The notes beneath the pieces are model-generated. The model had not been told where the DNA came from. It saw only the letters and a list, made by a program, of their open reading frames with translations, and searched no databases. A stretch of 64,000 bases of DNA from Bradyrhizobium sp. CCBAU 51627 (GTDB taxonomy: Bacteria; Pseudomonadota; Alphaproteobacteria; Rhizobiales; Xanthobacteraceae). The DNA lies in assembly GCF_028128765.1 (NCBI RefSeq), contig NZ_LBJG01000024.1, positions 1,178,001 to 1,242,000 of the forward strand. Reading direction: 5' to 3'. Positions 41,945-50,690 of this stretch are shown here, in pieces (positions within the stretch are counted from its first letter, which is position 1; each line of letters begins with the position of its first letter). A program made the position numbers and the translations under genes.

Positions 41945-41969
41945 CCGATCGGCGGTCAACGGGTTCCAG

Positions 41970-41993
41970 CGGGGGCGAAGAAATCCGCCCCCG
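41970..41993 (+). terminator. Terminator of fixNOQP
   Basis: CGGGGGCG (41970-41977) pairs perfectly with CGCCCCCG (41986-41993), loop AAGAAATC, followed by TTT. The following FixK box for fixG starts two bases after the stem, so its first bases overlap the T-run. Confidence 0.85.
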
Positions 41994-41994
41994 T

Positions 41995-42008
41995 TTGCGT
42001 TGGATCAA
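41995..42008 (+). promoter_or_regulatory. FixK2 box of fixGHIS
   Basis: TTGCGTTGGATCAA fits the Bradyrhizobium FixK2 consensus TTG(A/C)-N6-(T/G)CAA. Centre 42001.5 predicts transcription from about 42043, 22 bases before the fixG ATG; TTCAAT at 42034-42039 may be the -10. Confidence 0.8.
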
Positions 42009-42064
42009 TTGACTCATCGCCGCGGAGTCTAGGTTCAATCGCACCTCTCAAGAAGCGCTGAGCG

Positions 42065-43531
42065 ATGAACAAGACCGTAAATCCGAAAGACCTCACACCG
42101 GTTGATGACAACGGGCCGCTCTATGCCGCCCGCAAGAAGGTCTATCCCCAGAGCGTCTCCGGCACCTTCCGGCGGATCAAATGGGGCCTGATGGTGTTCT
42201 GCCTCGGCGTCTATTATTTCCTGCCGTTCGTGCGCTGGAATCGCGGCCTTGGCGCCCCCAGCCAGGCGGTGCTGATCGATCTGCCCAACAGCCGCTTCTA
42301 TTTCTTCTTCATCGAGCTGTGGCCGCAGGAGGTCTATTACTTCACCGGCCTTTTGATCGTTGCCGCGGTGGCGCTGTTCCTGATGAACTCGGTCGGCGGC
42401 CGCATCTGGTGCGGCTATCTCTGCCCGCAGACGGTCTGGACCGACCTGTTCTACGCCGTCGAGCGCTTCGTCGAGGGTGACCGCCGCGAGCGGATGCGCA
42501 AGGACAAGCAGGCCGGTTCACTGACGCTCAAGCGCGTCTCGGAGATCGCCGCCAAGCATACGATCTGGCTCATGATCGCATGGTGGACGGGCGGCGCCTG
42601 GGTGCTCTATTTCAGCGACGCGCCGACATTGGTGAAGGATCTCCTGACCTTCCAGGCGCCGATGGTCGCATATATCTGGATCGGCATCCTCACCGCGACG
42701 ACCTATATACTCGCGGGCTATATGCGCGAGCAGGTCTGCACCTATATGTGCCCGTGGCCGCGCATCCAGGCCGCGCTCACCGACGAATGGGCGCTCAACG
42801 TCACCTATCGCTACGACCGCGGCGAGAAGCGCACCTCGGTCAAGAAGGCGGCGGAGCTCCGCGCGCTCGGGGAGCAGGTCGGCGACTGCGTCGACTGCTA
42901 CCAATGCGTCGCGGTCTGCCCGACCGGCATCGACATCCGCAACGGGCCGCAGCTCGAATGCATCCAGTGCGGGCTCTGCATCGACGCCTGCGACAACGTG
43001 ATGACCAAGATCGGCCGGCCCAAGCGGCTGATCGGCTATGACAACGACATCAACATCCAGCGCCGCCAGGAAGGCAAGGCGCCGATCTATCGCTTCGTCC
43101 GCGCCCGCACGGTGGTCTACAGCGCGATCATCGCCGCGGTCGGCGGCATCATGATCTATACGCTCGCGACCCGCAGCCTGCTCGACGTCAACGTGCTGCA
43201 CGACCGCAACCCGGTCGCCGTCAAGCTCAGCGATGGCGCGATCCGCAACGCCTACACGGTGCGGCTACTGAACAAGAGCGGCTATGATCGCGTCATCGCG
43301 ATCGATGTGGACGGTCCGGCCAATCCCACGGTTCACGTCATCGGCGTCGATTCGGTGACGCCGGACAGGCCGATGATCGTGATTCCGCGTGACTCCACCA
43401 GCGAGCTGCGCCTGCTCGTCACCGCGCCGGCCGAGAACAATCCGGAGAAATCGATCCCGGTCCATTTCCACGTCACCGATATCGGGCTCGGCGTGGTGGC
43501 GTCCACCACCGACAATTTCGTCGAGCCCTAA
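42065..43531 (+). CDS. fixG: Membrane ferredoxin-type protein FixG (CcoG)
   Basis: A 488-residue inner-membrane protein needed to assemble the cbb3 oxidase; it is proposed to reduce Cu(II) for copper delivery. The N-terminal half has several membrane helices (about 38-60, 90-110, 165-185, 200-225). CGYLCPQTVW and CTYMCPWPR are CcoG hallmarks, and two 4Fe-4S ferredoxin motifs follow, CVDCYQCVAVCP (about 276-287) and CIQCGLCIDACD (about 298-309). The C-terminal third is a periplasmic Ig-like domain (FixG_C). It starts its own FixK2-controlled operon. Confidence 0.97.
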   Translation: MNKTVNPKDLTPVDDNGPLYAARKKVYPQSVSGTFRRIKWGLMVFCLGVYYFLPFVRWNRGLGAPSQAVLIDLPNSRFYFFFIELWPQEVYYFTGLLIVAAVALFLMNSVGGRIWCGYLCPQTVWTDLFYAVERFVEGDRRERMRKDKQAGSLTLKRVSEIAAKHTIWLMIAWWTGGAWVLYFSDAPTLVKDLLTFQAPMVAYIWIGILTATTYILAGYMREQVCTYMCPWPRIQAALTDEWALNVTYRYDRGEKRTSVKKAAELRALGEQVGDCVDCYQCVAVCPTGIDIRNGPQLECIQCGLCIDACDNVMTKIGRPKRLIGYDNDINIQRRQEGKAPIYRFVRARTVVYSAIIAAVGGIMIYTLATRSLLDVNVLHDRNPVAVKLSDGAIRNAYTVRLLNKSGYDRVIAIDVDGPANPTVHVIGVDSVTPDRPMIVIPRDSTSELRLLVTAPAENNPEKSIPVHFHVTDIGLGVVASTTDNFVEP

Positions 43532-43548
43532 GTTCAGGAGATCGTCAT

Positions 43549-44034
43549 ATGGCCGCCAAGCCGCTGACCGGAACCAAGGTGTTCGTGATGCTGGTCGTCT
43601 TCTTTGGAATCGTGATCGGCGTCAACGTCACCATGATGAAGCTCGCGATCGCGACGCTGCCCGGCACCGACGTCGACAGCCCCTATGCCGCAGGCCTCGT
43701 CTATGACCGCGAGATTTCGGCGGCGCAGGATCAGGCGGCGCGCAAATGGAAGGTCAGCGCGCATATCGAGCGGCACGCCGACGGCAATGCCGTGCTTCAG
43801 GTCGAGGCGCGCGACGCGTCGGGCCGGCCGGTGACCGGATTGAATTTCGGCGGGCGCCTCGAGCGGCCGACCGACAAGCGCGCCGACCTTGCGGTCGAGC
43901 TCGCCGAGGCGGGTGCCGGCGTCTATCGTGGCAATGCCGCGTCGGTCGCGCCGGGCCAGTGGGATCTGGTCATCGAGGGCGACTCCAAGGGCGAGCGCGT
44001 GTTCCTGTCGCGCAACCGCGTGATCCTGAACTGA
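43549..44034 (+). CDS. fixH: cbb3 oxidase assembly protein FixH
   Basis: A 161-residue protein with an N-terminal membrane anchor (about residues 8-30, KVFVMLVVFFGIVIGVNVTMM) and a periplasmic beta-rich domain. It includes DVDSPYAAGLVYDREISAAQ, the usual FixH signature. FixH binds the copper-loading ATPase and oxidase subunits during assembly, and loss reduces cbb3 activity. It is second in fixGHIS, 17 bases after fixG and 9 bases before fixI. Confidence 0.95.
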   Translation: MAAKPLTGTKVFVMLVVFFGIVIGVNVTMMKLAIATLPGTDVDSPYAAGLVYDREISAAQDQAARKWKVSAHIERHADGNAVLQVEARDASGRPVTGLNFGGRLERPTDKRADLAVELAEAGAGVYRGNAASVAPGQWDLVIEGDSKGERVFLSRNRVILN

Positions 44035-44043
44035 GGTCTCGCC

Positions 44044-46236
44044 ATGCAGGTGACGCGCGATTTCTCTCACTATGTCCGCGCCGCGGGCGCGGGCGTTCAG
44101 CATATCGATCTCGCGGTCGAGGGCGTTCATTGCGCCGGCTGCATGGCCAAGATCGAGCGCGGACTGTCGGCGATCCCTGATGTCACGCTGGCGCGCGTGA
44201 ACCTCACCGACCGGCGCGTCGCGCTGGAATGGAAGGAGGGGACGCTCGATCCCGCCCGCTTCATCGATCGGCTCGAGGAACTCGGCTACAAGGCCTATCC
44301 TTACGAGACCCAGAGCGCGGAAGCGACCGAGGTCGCGGAATCGCGTTTCCTGCTCCGCTGCCTCGGCGTCGCCGCGTTCGCCACCATGAACGTGATGATG
44401 CTGTCGATCCCGGTGTGGTCGGGCAACGTCTCGGACATGTTGCCGGAGCAGCGCGACTTTTTCCATTGGCTGTCGGCGCTGATCGCGCTACCGGCCGCTG
44501 CCTATGCCGGCCAGCCGTTCTTCCGTTCGGCCTGGCGCGCGCTGTCCAACAAGACCACCAACATGGATCTCCCGATCTCGATCGGCGTCTGCCTCGCGCT
44601 GGGCATGTCCGTGGTCGAGACCATCAACCATTCGGAGCACGCCTACTTCGACGCGGCGATCATGCTGCTCACCTTCCTGCTCGTCGGCCGCTTCCTCGAC
44701 CAGAACATGCGTCGGCGGACCCGCGCGGTGGCCGGCAACCTCGCGGCGTTGAAAGCGGAGACGGCGGCCAAGTTCGTCGGACCCGACGAAATCTCGCAGG
44801 TGCCTGTCGCCGCGATCCATCCCGGCGACGTCGTACTGCTCAGGCCCGGCGAGCGCTGTGCGGTCGACGGCGTAGTGATCGAGGGGCGTTCCGAGATCGA
44901 CCAGAGCCTGATCACCGGCGAGACGCTCTATGTCACGGCCGAACAGGACACGCCGGTCTATGCCGGCTCGATGAACATCTCCGGCACGCTGCGCGTGCGG
45001 GTCTCTGCGGCTTCCGAAGCAACGCTGCTCGCCGAGATCTCGCGGTTGCTCGACAACGCGCTCCAGGCGCGCTCGCGCTACATGCGGCTCGCCGACCGCG
45101 CTTCGCGGCTCTATGCGCCGGTGGTGCATGCGACGGCGCTCATCACCATTTTGGGCTGGGTCATCGCGGGTGCCACCTGGCATGATGCGATCGTCACCGG
45201 CGTTGCCGTCCTGATCATCACCTGTCCCTGCGCGCTCGGCCTTGCGATTCCGACCGTGCAGACGGTGGCCTCGGGTGCGATGTTCAAGGCGGGCGTGCTG
45301 CTCAATTCCGGCGATGCCATCGAGCGACTGGCCGAAGCCGACCATGTCATCTTCGACAAGACCGGCACGCTGACGCTGCCGGATCTCGAAGTCACGAACG
45401 CCGCTGACATCCCTGCCGACGTTTTCGACCTCGCCGGCCGCCTCGCCCTGTCGAGTCATCACCCGGTCGCCGCCGCGGTCGCGCAGGCCGCGGCCGCGAA
45501 GTCACCGATCCTCGGCGCAGCCGAAGAGGCCGGTCAGGGTGTCCGCGCGGTGGTCGATGGCGTCGAGCTTCGACTCGGCCGTCCGTCGTTCTGCGGCGCC
45601 GAGGCGCTGGTCGCCGATGCGACCCGTTTCGATCCCGAAGCGTCCATCTTGGCCTTCAGCAGGGGCGAGGAAAAATTCATCCTCTCCGTGCGCCAGGGCT
45701 TGCGTCCGGACGCGCAGGCCGTGATCGCGGCACTGAAGGCGCGCAATATCGGCATCGAGATCCTCTCCGGCGACCGCGAGCCCGCGGTGATCGCCGCGGC
45801 CCACGCGCTTGGCGTCGCCGAATGGCGGGCCGGCGTCACGCCGGCCGACAAGATCGCGCGGATCGAGGAGTTGAAGCAGCGCGGCGCGAAGGTGCTGATG
45901 GTCGGCGACGGCATGAACGATGCGCCGTCGCTGGCAGCTGCTCATGTCTCGATGTCGCCGATCTCGGCTGCGCATCTGAGCCAGGCCACTGCCGATCTCG
46001 TCTTTCTCGGCCGGCCACTGGCCCCGGTCGTCGCTGCGATCGATTCCGCGCGCAAGGCGCTGCATCTGATGCGGCAAAATCTCTGGCTCGCGATCGGCTA
46101 CAATGTGCTTGCGGTGCCGGTCGCGATCAGCGGCGTCGTCACGCCCCTGATCGCGGCGGCCGCCATGAGTGGATCGTCGATCGTGGTGATGCTGAACTCG
46201 CTGCGTGCGCGCAGCGCCTCGCGGGAGATCGTGTGA
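44044..46236 (+). CDS. fixI: Copper-exporting P1B-type ATPase FixI (CcoI)
   Basis: A 730-residue membrane ATPase. A single N-terminal heavy-metal domain carries Cys30-Ala-Gly-Cys33 (VHCAGCMAKIERG). The transport helix has the CPC motif in TCPCALGLAIP (about 394-396), the phospho-acceptor Asp is in DKTGTLTLP near 438, and GDGMNDAPSL marks the hinge. It supplies copper to the binuclear centre of the cbb3 oxidase. Six to eight membrane segments are visible. Its TGA overlaps the ATG of fixS by one base. Confidence 0.97.
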   Translation: MQVTRDFSHYVRAAGAGVQHIDLAVEGVHCAGCMAKIERGLSAIPDVTLARVNLTDRRVALEWKEGTLDPARFIDRLEELGYKAYPYETQSAEATEVAESRFLLRCLGVAAFATMNVMMLSIPVWSGNVSDMLPEQRDFFHWLSALIALPAAAYAGQPFFRSAWRALSNKTTNMDLPISIGVCLALGMSVVETINHSEHAYFDAAIMLLTFLLVGRFLDQNMRRRTRAVAGNLAALKAETAAKFVGPDEISQVPVAAIHPGDVVLLRPGERCAVDGVVIEGRSEIDQSLITGETLYVTAEQDTPVYAGSMNISGTLRVRVSAASEATLLAEISRLLDNALQARSRYMRLADRASRLYAPVVHATALITILGWVIAGATWHDAIVTGVAVLIITCPCALGLAIPTVQTVASGAMFKAGVLLNSGDAIERLAEADHVIFDKTGTLTLPDLEVTNAADIPADVFDLAGRLALSSHHPVAAAVAQAAAAKSPILGAAEEAGQGVRAVVDGVELRLGRPSFCGAEALVADATRFDPEASILAFSRGEEKFILSVRQGLRPDAQAVIAALKARNIGIEILSGDREPAVIAAAHALGVAEWRAGVTPADKIARIEELKQRGAKVLMVGDGMNDAPSLAAAHVSMSPISAAHLSQATADLVFLGRPLAPVVAAIDSARKALHLMRQNLWLAIGYNVLAVPVAISGVVTPLIAAAAMSGSSIVVMLNSLRARSASREIV

Positions 46237-46406
46237 TGGAGATTCTGGTCTACCTGGTCCCGCTGGCGTTGCTGCTCGGCGGCGCCGGCCTTGCCGCCTT
46301 TCTCTGGTCGCTCCGCAGTGGCCAGTACGACGATCTCGAGGGGGCCGCGTGGCGGGCGATTGCCGACGACGATCCGCCGCCGCAGGAAGTGCCGGCGAAG
46401 CGCTAA
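46236..46406 (+). CDS. fixS: cbb3 oxidase maturation protein FixS
   Basis: A 56-residue single-helix protein (MEILVYLVPLALLLGGAGLA) with the FixS/CcoS motif FLWSLRSGQYDDLEGAAWRAI just after the helix. It is required to insert cofactors into the cbb3 oxidase. ATG 46236 overlaps the fixI stop codon, so translation should be coupled. The stop codon TAA is at the edge of the following repeat element. Confidence 0.95.
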   Translation: MEILVYLVPLALLLGGAGLAAFLWSLRSGQYDDLEGAAWRAIADDDPPPQEVPAKR

Positions 46407-46495
46407 AGCGCGACGAGATCGGGATGAATCGTCATCGCGCTTTCGCTCTTGTTTGGGCATGATCTTTTCGGAAGACCGCTGCGCACTTTTCATGC
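46405..46495. repeat. Rhizobiales 'AAGCGCGA..TCATCGCGCTTT' intergenic repeat
   Basis: AAAGCGCGACGA at about 46404-46416 faces TCATCGCGCTTT at about 46431-46443 with one mismatch; GTTTGGGCATGATCTTTTCGG follows. This element recurs widely in Bradyrhizobium genomes. Here it begins at the fixS stop codon and extends into the end of the convergent MFS gene, so its hairpin may end the fixGHIS transcript. Confidence 0.8.
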
Positions 46496-47692
46496 TTCGC
46501 GCTTCAAGGCGAACGCGAGCAGGGCGGCGGCCGCGAGGGCAAGGCCGATCCCGGCAACGCATGCGTGCCAGCCGAAGCCGTCGAACAAGCGGCCGAGCAC
46601 GGCTGTGCCGACGAGCCCGCCGCAGAAATAGCAGGCGAGATAGGTGCCGCTGGCAACGCCACGATTGTCGGCGGCGGCCTGTCCGACGAAGCCGGTGGCG
46701 GCGGCCTGCGCAAAAAAGGTGCCTACGCCGACCAGGACCATGCCGGCAAGCACCTCGCCGAGATGCGGTGCGAGCATGAGAGGCAAGCCGAAGCCCGCAA
46801 CGGCGAGCGCGCACCAGATCGTCGGACGTATCCCGAGGCGAGATACGACCCGTCCTGCCAGCAACGTCGTGACGACCGATGGCAAGAAGACGAAATAGAT
46901 CAGCCCCAGGTCCATCATGCCGAGCGACAGCGGTGGCCGAACCAGCACGAAGTTGACGAATGTGAAGGTACCGATAAAGGCGAACAGGATGCAAAAGCCG
47001 ATGCCGAAAGCGGCACGCAGCCGTGGATCGCGCCAATGCGCGACCATGGCCGTAAACGGCGCTTCCGCCGGCGTCGTCGCGGCCAGGGGCTGCACGCGTT
47101 TGATCGAGAAGAAGACCAGCGCGGCGCCGGCAAGATTGAGGGCCGCAAAGAAGTAGAAATTCCGGGCAAGCCCGAAGCCGTCGGCGACCGCCGCCGAGAT
47201 CAGCCGGCCAACGAGATTGCTGGCGACGTTCCCGGTAATGTAGGCGGCAAATGCGCTGCCAGCGTCCATCGCGCTGCATTGCTCGCCGAGATAGGCGAGG
47301 GTCAATGCGAAGGCGGAGGCCATGCAGAGCCCTTGGATAACCCGGAGTGTGGTGAACACGGCAAGATTTGGCGCGACCGCAAGCAGGCTGGTCGGGATTG
47401 CCAGAAGCATCAGGCTGAGCAGGATGCCGGTGCGGCGATTGATGCGCGGGCTGAAGAGGCCGACGACAAGCCCGGCAACCGCCATGCCGAACGTGCTGGC
47501 GTTGACGGCGAAGCCCATCGCCGCCGGCGTGACGCCGTAATGGCGCGTCAGCGAGGGCAGGATCGCCTGTGTCGCGAACAGGTCGACGACGGTCAGGAAT
47601 GCGGTCAGCCCGATCACGAGCGAGCGCAGCGCCTGCCCAGGTGAATGCAGCGCCATTGCAGACGGCTTCATGTGAGCGGACAGGTCGGTCAT
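46490..47692 (-). CDS. MFS transporter (12-helix)
   Basis: A 400-residue inner-membrane protein. ATG 47692 (MTDLSAHMKPS) is chosen because GGAG is 9 bases upstream; the ATG at 47701 overlaps that site. The N-terminal half shows TAFLTVVDLFATQAILPSLTRHYGVTPAAMGFAVNAS, the usual entry of 12-helix drug or metabolite exporters, and GLFSPRINRRTGILL is the inter-helix loop. It follows the cupin gene by about 94 bases on the same strand. The terminal residues lie at the edge of the repeat next to fixS. The substrate is unknown. Confidence 0.88.
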   Translation of the reverse strand: MTDLSAHMKPSAMALHSPGQALRSLVIGLTAFLTVVDLFATQAILPSLTRHYGVTPAAMGFAVNASTFGMAVAGLVVGLFSPRINRRTGILLSLMLLAIPTSLLAVAPNLAVFTTLRVIQGLCMASAFALTLAYLGEQCSAMDAGSAFAAYITGNVASNLVGRLISAAVADGFGLARNFYFFAALNLAGAALVFFSIKRVQPLAATTPAEAPFTAMVAHWRDPRLRAAFGIGFCILFAFIGTFTFVNFVLVRPPLSLGMMDLGLIYFVFLPSVVTTLLAGRVVSRLGIRPTIWCALAVAGFGLPLMLAPHLGEVLAGMVLVGVGTFFAQAAATGFVGQAAADNRGVASGTYLACYFCGGLVGTAVLGRLFDGFGWHACVAGIGLALAAAALLAFALKREA

Positions 47693-47786
47693 GCGGCGCA
47701 TCTCCGGTTAAGGATGTGGCGCCCGGTTGCTTGCGGCAAGGGGATCCGGGCGCCACGGTTACGAGCAGGCGGGGCCAGCGTGCTCG

Positions 47787-48269
47787 TTACATGTTGTGAT
47801 CGTTCGGATCCTTGCGGACGTCGCCGACATAGAGAACGACCGTCTCCTTGCCGAGGTTCTTCCACCAATGCGAGGTGCCGAACACTTCCGGCCGAAGCTC
47901 GCCGGCCTTGTGCACGATCGGATCGATGCAGTTGGAGGCGTATTCGACGATTTCGCCCTGCTGTACGAAGATCAGGGCAGGGCGATCGTCGTGGCTGTGC
48001 CACGGCACGATGCCGCCGGGCGCGATGGTCAGCTTGCGGAAACGCAGCTCGCGGCCTTCGAGATGCGCCGGCTGCTTGCCGAGGTCGATCGCGCCGAGCG
48101 TGACGTCAGTCACGCCGACCGGCTTGTAGTCGACCATCTGCTGGGCGTTCGGCTTGATCTTGTCGGCCGGGCATTCGCCGGCGAACACCGGCTGCGCCGA
48201 GAGTGTCAATGCGCCGACGACGGCAACGCCGGGCCAGATCAGGCGCGACAAGGTGTGGCTCGTGGACAT
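47787..48269 (-). CDS. Secreted cupin-domain protein
   Basis: A 160-residue protein with a signal peptide (about residues 1-30, RLIWPGVAVVGALTLSAQP then VFA-GECP). One cupin barrel is visible: LTIAPGGIVPWHSHDDRPALIFVQQGEIVEY is cupin motif 1 (metal-binding His and Glu), and LRPEVFGTSHWWKNLGKETVVLYVGDV is motif 2. Two cysteines (ECPADK and SNCIDP) may form a disulfide. Cupins of this kind bind metal or small sugars in the periplasm; the function here is unknown. It shares a divergent spacer with the small secreted protein gene at 48507. Confidence 0.85.
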   Translation of the reverse strand: MSTSHTLSRLIWPGVAVVGALTLSAQPVFAGECPADKIKPNAQQMVDYKPVGVTDVTLGAIDLGKQPAHLEGRELRFRKLTIAPGGIVPWHSHDDRPALIFVQQGEIVEYASNCIDPIVHKAGELRPEVFGTSHWWKNLGKETVVLYVGDVRKDPNDHNM

Positions 48270-48506
48270 GGGAGGTCTCCTGTGTTGGCCGCAACCCCGC
48301 TGGTCGTCGGCTATGGCAGGAGTGTCGCCTGGGTCGTGTCGGCCCTGAAATGCCGGCTTGCTCTCGATGCGATAGCCGGCCGCTATGTTGATGCGTGGCG
48401 GCTATCGAACCGATTGGGCATCGGCATTTCCGCTTTGGACCCGGTCGGCGTCGGATGGCCTCACGCCCGATTGGCGGGCGTTCACGTCAATCCGGAGGAG
48501 CATTCC

Positions 48507-48791
48507 ATGACGAAATTGTCCAAGACCATGATTGCCACCGCCGCTTTCGCGGTCATCGCCACCTCGGCCTTCTCGGAGGCGGCATGGGACTTCAAGGCCG
48601 GAATGGCCTATGTCTACGGTGGGCCCGGCAAGATGTCGGCGATGGCGATGGCCCCGGCCGAGAAGAACCACCGGGCGATGATGAAGCACGCCAAGAAGGT
48701 GCCCGAAAACACCGTCTTCTTCATGGACAACGGTTCGATGTACTACACGCCGGGTCGACTGGACCCAACCGGTAATTTCTACGTCAACTGA
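48507..48791 (+). CDS. Small secreted protein of unknown function
   Basis: A 94-residue protein starting at ATG 48507 after GGAGGAG at 48493-48499. Residues 1-25 form a signal peptide (MTKLSKTMIATAAFAVIATS then AFSEA). The mature part has MAYVYGGPGKMSAMAMAPAEKNHRAMMKHAKK and VFFMDNGSMYYTPGRLD, rich in Met, Lys and His. I recognise no family. The Met/His content recalls copper-binding periplasmic proteins, a guess made because the nearby fixGHIS genes load copper. It diverges from the cupin gene. No promoter element for either was recognised in the 237-base spacer. Confidence 0.7.
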   Translation: MTKLSKTMIATAAFAVIATSAFSEAAWDFKAGMAYVYGGPGKMSAMAMAPAEKNHRAMMKHAKKVPENTVFFMDNGSMYYTPGRLDPTGNFYVN

Positions 48792-48805
48792 TCAGCCCCG
48801 CGTCG

Positions 48806-48829
48806 CGGCCGCCCCCTTGCGGGCGGCCG
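48806..48829 (+). terminator. GC-rich hairpin after the small secreted protein gene
   Basis: CGGCCGCCC (48806-48814) pairs with GGGCGGCCG (48821-48829) around a 6-base loop (CCTTGC). No T-run follows. Confidence 0.6.
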
Positions 48830-48872
48830 AACCGGGAAACTAGTATTCGCCTCAAGAATGCCGGAGCTGAAG

Positions 48873-49589
48873 ATGACGTCACTCTCGCCAGCCGATACCG
48901 AGCGGCTCAGGTCCGCCTTCCAGCGCTGCCGCGACATGGACGGCACGCTGAACGAACAGCTCCGCGCTTATGCCGATGCCAGCCGTGAGGTCTTCCCGGC
49001 CTATGGCGAGGCGGTCGATCGCCTGGTGGTGCGATTGGCCGGGAATGGCGGTGGCGAGACCGCGCCTCGTCCGGGAGATCCGATGCCGCCGTTCATGCTG
49101 CCGGATGAAAGCGGACGTCTCGTCACCTTGCCGACGCTTTTGGAGAATGGGCCGGTCGCGGTGATGTTCTTTCGCGGGCACTGGTGTCCTTATTGCCGGC
49201 TCAACGTCCGCGCCGTGGTTCAGTCGCTCGATCGCATCGAGGCCATGGGGGCACGGATCGTCGCGATCGTGCCGGAGACCCAGGAATATACACGGCAGCT
49301 CAAGGCCGATGCCGGTGCGCCATTCCCGATCCTGACCGATCTCGACAATGGCTACGCGCTGTCGTTGAATCTCGCGATCTGGCTGGGCGCCGAAATCCAG
49401 AACCTGTTATCCTATCAGGACATGGCGAAATTTCACGGCAATGACGGCTGGATGCTGCCGATTCCGGCCGTGTTCGTGGTCGGCCGCGACGGCATTGTGA
49501 AGGCCCGCTTCGTCGATCCGGATTTCCGCAAGCGCATGGAGATCGACGATCTGCTCGCAGCGCTCGAAAGCGCGAGCGTCGGCCGCTGA
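48873..49589 (+). CDS. Peroxiredoxin-like (AhpC/TSA) protein
   Basis: A 238-residue protein. ATG 48873 is used because GGAG lies 8 bases before it; ATG 48858 has no such site. After an alpha-helical N-terminus (about 1-60, LSPADTERLRSAFQRCRDMDG) the thioredoxin-fold domain starts with PRPGDPMPPFMLPDESGRLVTLPTLL and carries CxxC in GHWCPYCRLNVRAV (Cys105, Cys108). This is the AhpC/TSA family that reduces peroxides. The CxxC motif rather than PxxxTxxC suggests a thioredoxin-like reductase or PrxL-like role. It is convergent with the LysR gene. Confidence 0.85.
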   Translation: MTSLSPADTERLRSAFQRCRDMDGTLNEQLRAYADASREVFPAYGEAVDRLVVRLAGNGGGETAPRPGDPMPPFMLPDESGRLVTLPTLLENGPVAVMFFRGHWCPYCRLNVRAVVQSLDRIEAMGARIVAIVPETQEYTRQLKADAGAPFPILTDLDNGYALSLNLAIWLGAEIQNLLSYQDMAKFHGNDGWMLPIPAVFVVGRDGIVKARFVDPDFRKRMEIDDLLAALESASVGR

Positions 49590-49616
49590 AACGGTCCTGC
49601 AGGTCCTTAAGCGAAT

Positions 49617-50498
49617 TCAGCCCGCAACCGCTCGCCAATCCGCGCCGCGCAGCATCCGCATCACGGCGTTGGCCACAGCCGTGCGCTGGCGGCCGGCCAC
49701 TCCGTAGAGACTCACGGTGCGGCGGGCGTCGAGCCCTGCGACTGCGGCGCGTGTCAGCGTTTCCGGCACGGGTGAAGTGTGAGGGACCATGGCGATGCCG
49801 ATGTCGGCTTCGACCAGCTCGATCAGGTCGCGCTCGCTCGAGATCTCGTGGCCATGATTGATGCCGTGCTCGCGCAGGCTGGCAGAGACCCGGCCGGAAT
49901 GTTCGCAGAAGGTCCGGCTCAGCAATTGCTCGGAACGCAAGTCGTCCGGCGATATGCTGCGGCGTCCGGCCAGCCGGTGTCCGCTGCTGACCACGAGCTC
50001 GAAAGCCTCGGTGAACAGTGGCCAGGTGTCGAGCCGGTCCCAAGCCTCGTCGATTTCTGCCGCAATGGCGAGCTCGGCCTCGCCTTTTTTCAGGAAGTCG
50101 CCGACCTCTTTGCTCGAGCCGCGCAGGAAGCGGAATTCCAGCCGGTTGAACTGTCGTTTGATCTCGTTGAGGTGCGGAATCAAAAGCGCAAGGTCGATTG
50201 AATGCGTCAGCGCGATGCGCAGCGCACCGATCTCGCCGCTCTTGAATGAGGAGGCGAGCGAACGTGCGCCGGCAGCGGCGTCATAGCACTGCTTGAGCAG
50301 CGGATGCATGCGCTGGCCGAGCTCGGTCAGTTGGGCTGCCGGACGCTCGCGGCGAAACAGGTCGCCGCCAAGCTCGGCCTCGAGCTGCTTGATCGCACGC
50401 GTCAGCGACGGCTGCGTCACGTTGCACTCCTCGGCGGCGCGCGTGAAGTTGAGCAGCTGCGCCACCGCGAGGAAATAGCGGACCTGATGCATTTCCAT
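49617..50498 (-). CDS. LysR-family transcriptional regulator
   Basis: A 293-residue regulator. ATG 50498 is chosen because GGGGAG lies 7 bases upstream and because the family start MEMHQVRYFLAVAQLLNFTRAAEECNVTQPSLTRAIKQLE follows; the longer frame has no homology. The winged helix-turn-helix is at about 1-65. The effector domain (about 90-290) has ELGQRMHPLL and EAELAIAAEID. It is divergent from the bdh gene with about 190 bases between, so by the usual LysR rule it may control bdh. The inducer is unknown. Confidence 0.9.
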   Translation of the reverse strand: MEMHQVRYFLAVAQLLNFTRAAEECNVTQPSLTRAIKQLEAELGGDLFRRERPAAQLTELGQRMHPLLKQCYDAAAGARSLASSFKSGEIGALRIALTHSIDLALLIPHLNEIKRQFNRLEFRFLRGSSKEVGDFLKKGEAELAIAAEIDEAWDRLDTWPLFTEAFELVVSSGHRLAGRRSISPDDLRSEQLLSRTFCEHSGRVSASLREHGINHGHEISSERDLIELVEADIGIAMVPHTSPVPETLTRAAVAGLDARRTVSLYGVAGRQRTAVANAVMRMLRGADWRAVAG

Positions 50499-50690
50499 GG
50501 TTCGGCTCCCCAGCTGGATCGCCGAGAATCTAGCCGATCGGCGCGAGGAATGACATCCCGCCTGCGATAGCGCGGACGTATGGACTCGGAAGCCAACCGG
50601 CATTTCCGCAAGATGCGATGATCCGGCAGATTTCGCCCCGACCGTCGCGCTGAGCTTGTGCCGGCTATTTGTCCCGAAGAGGTTTGGATC

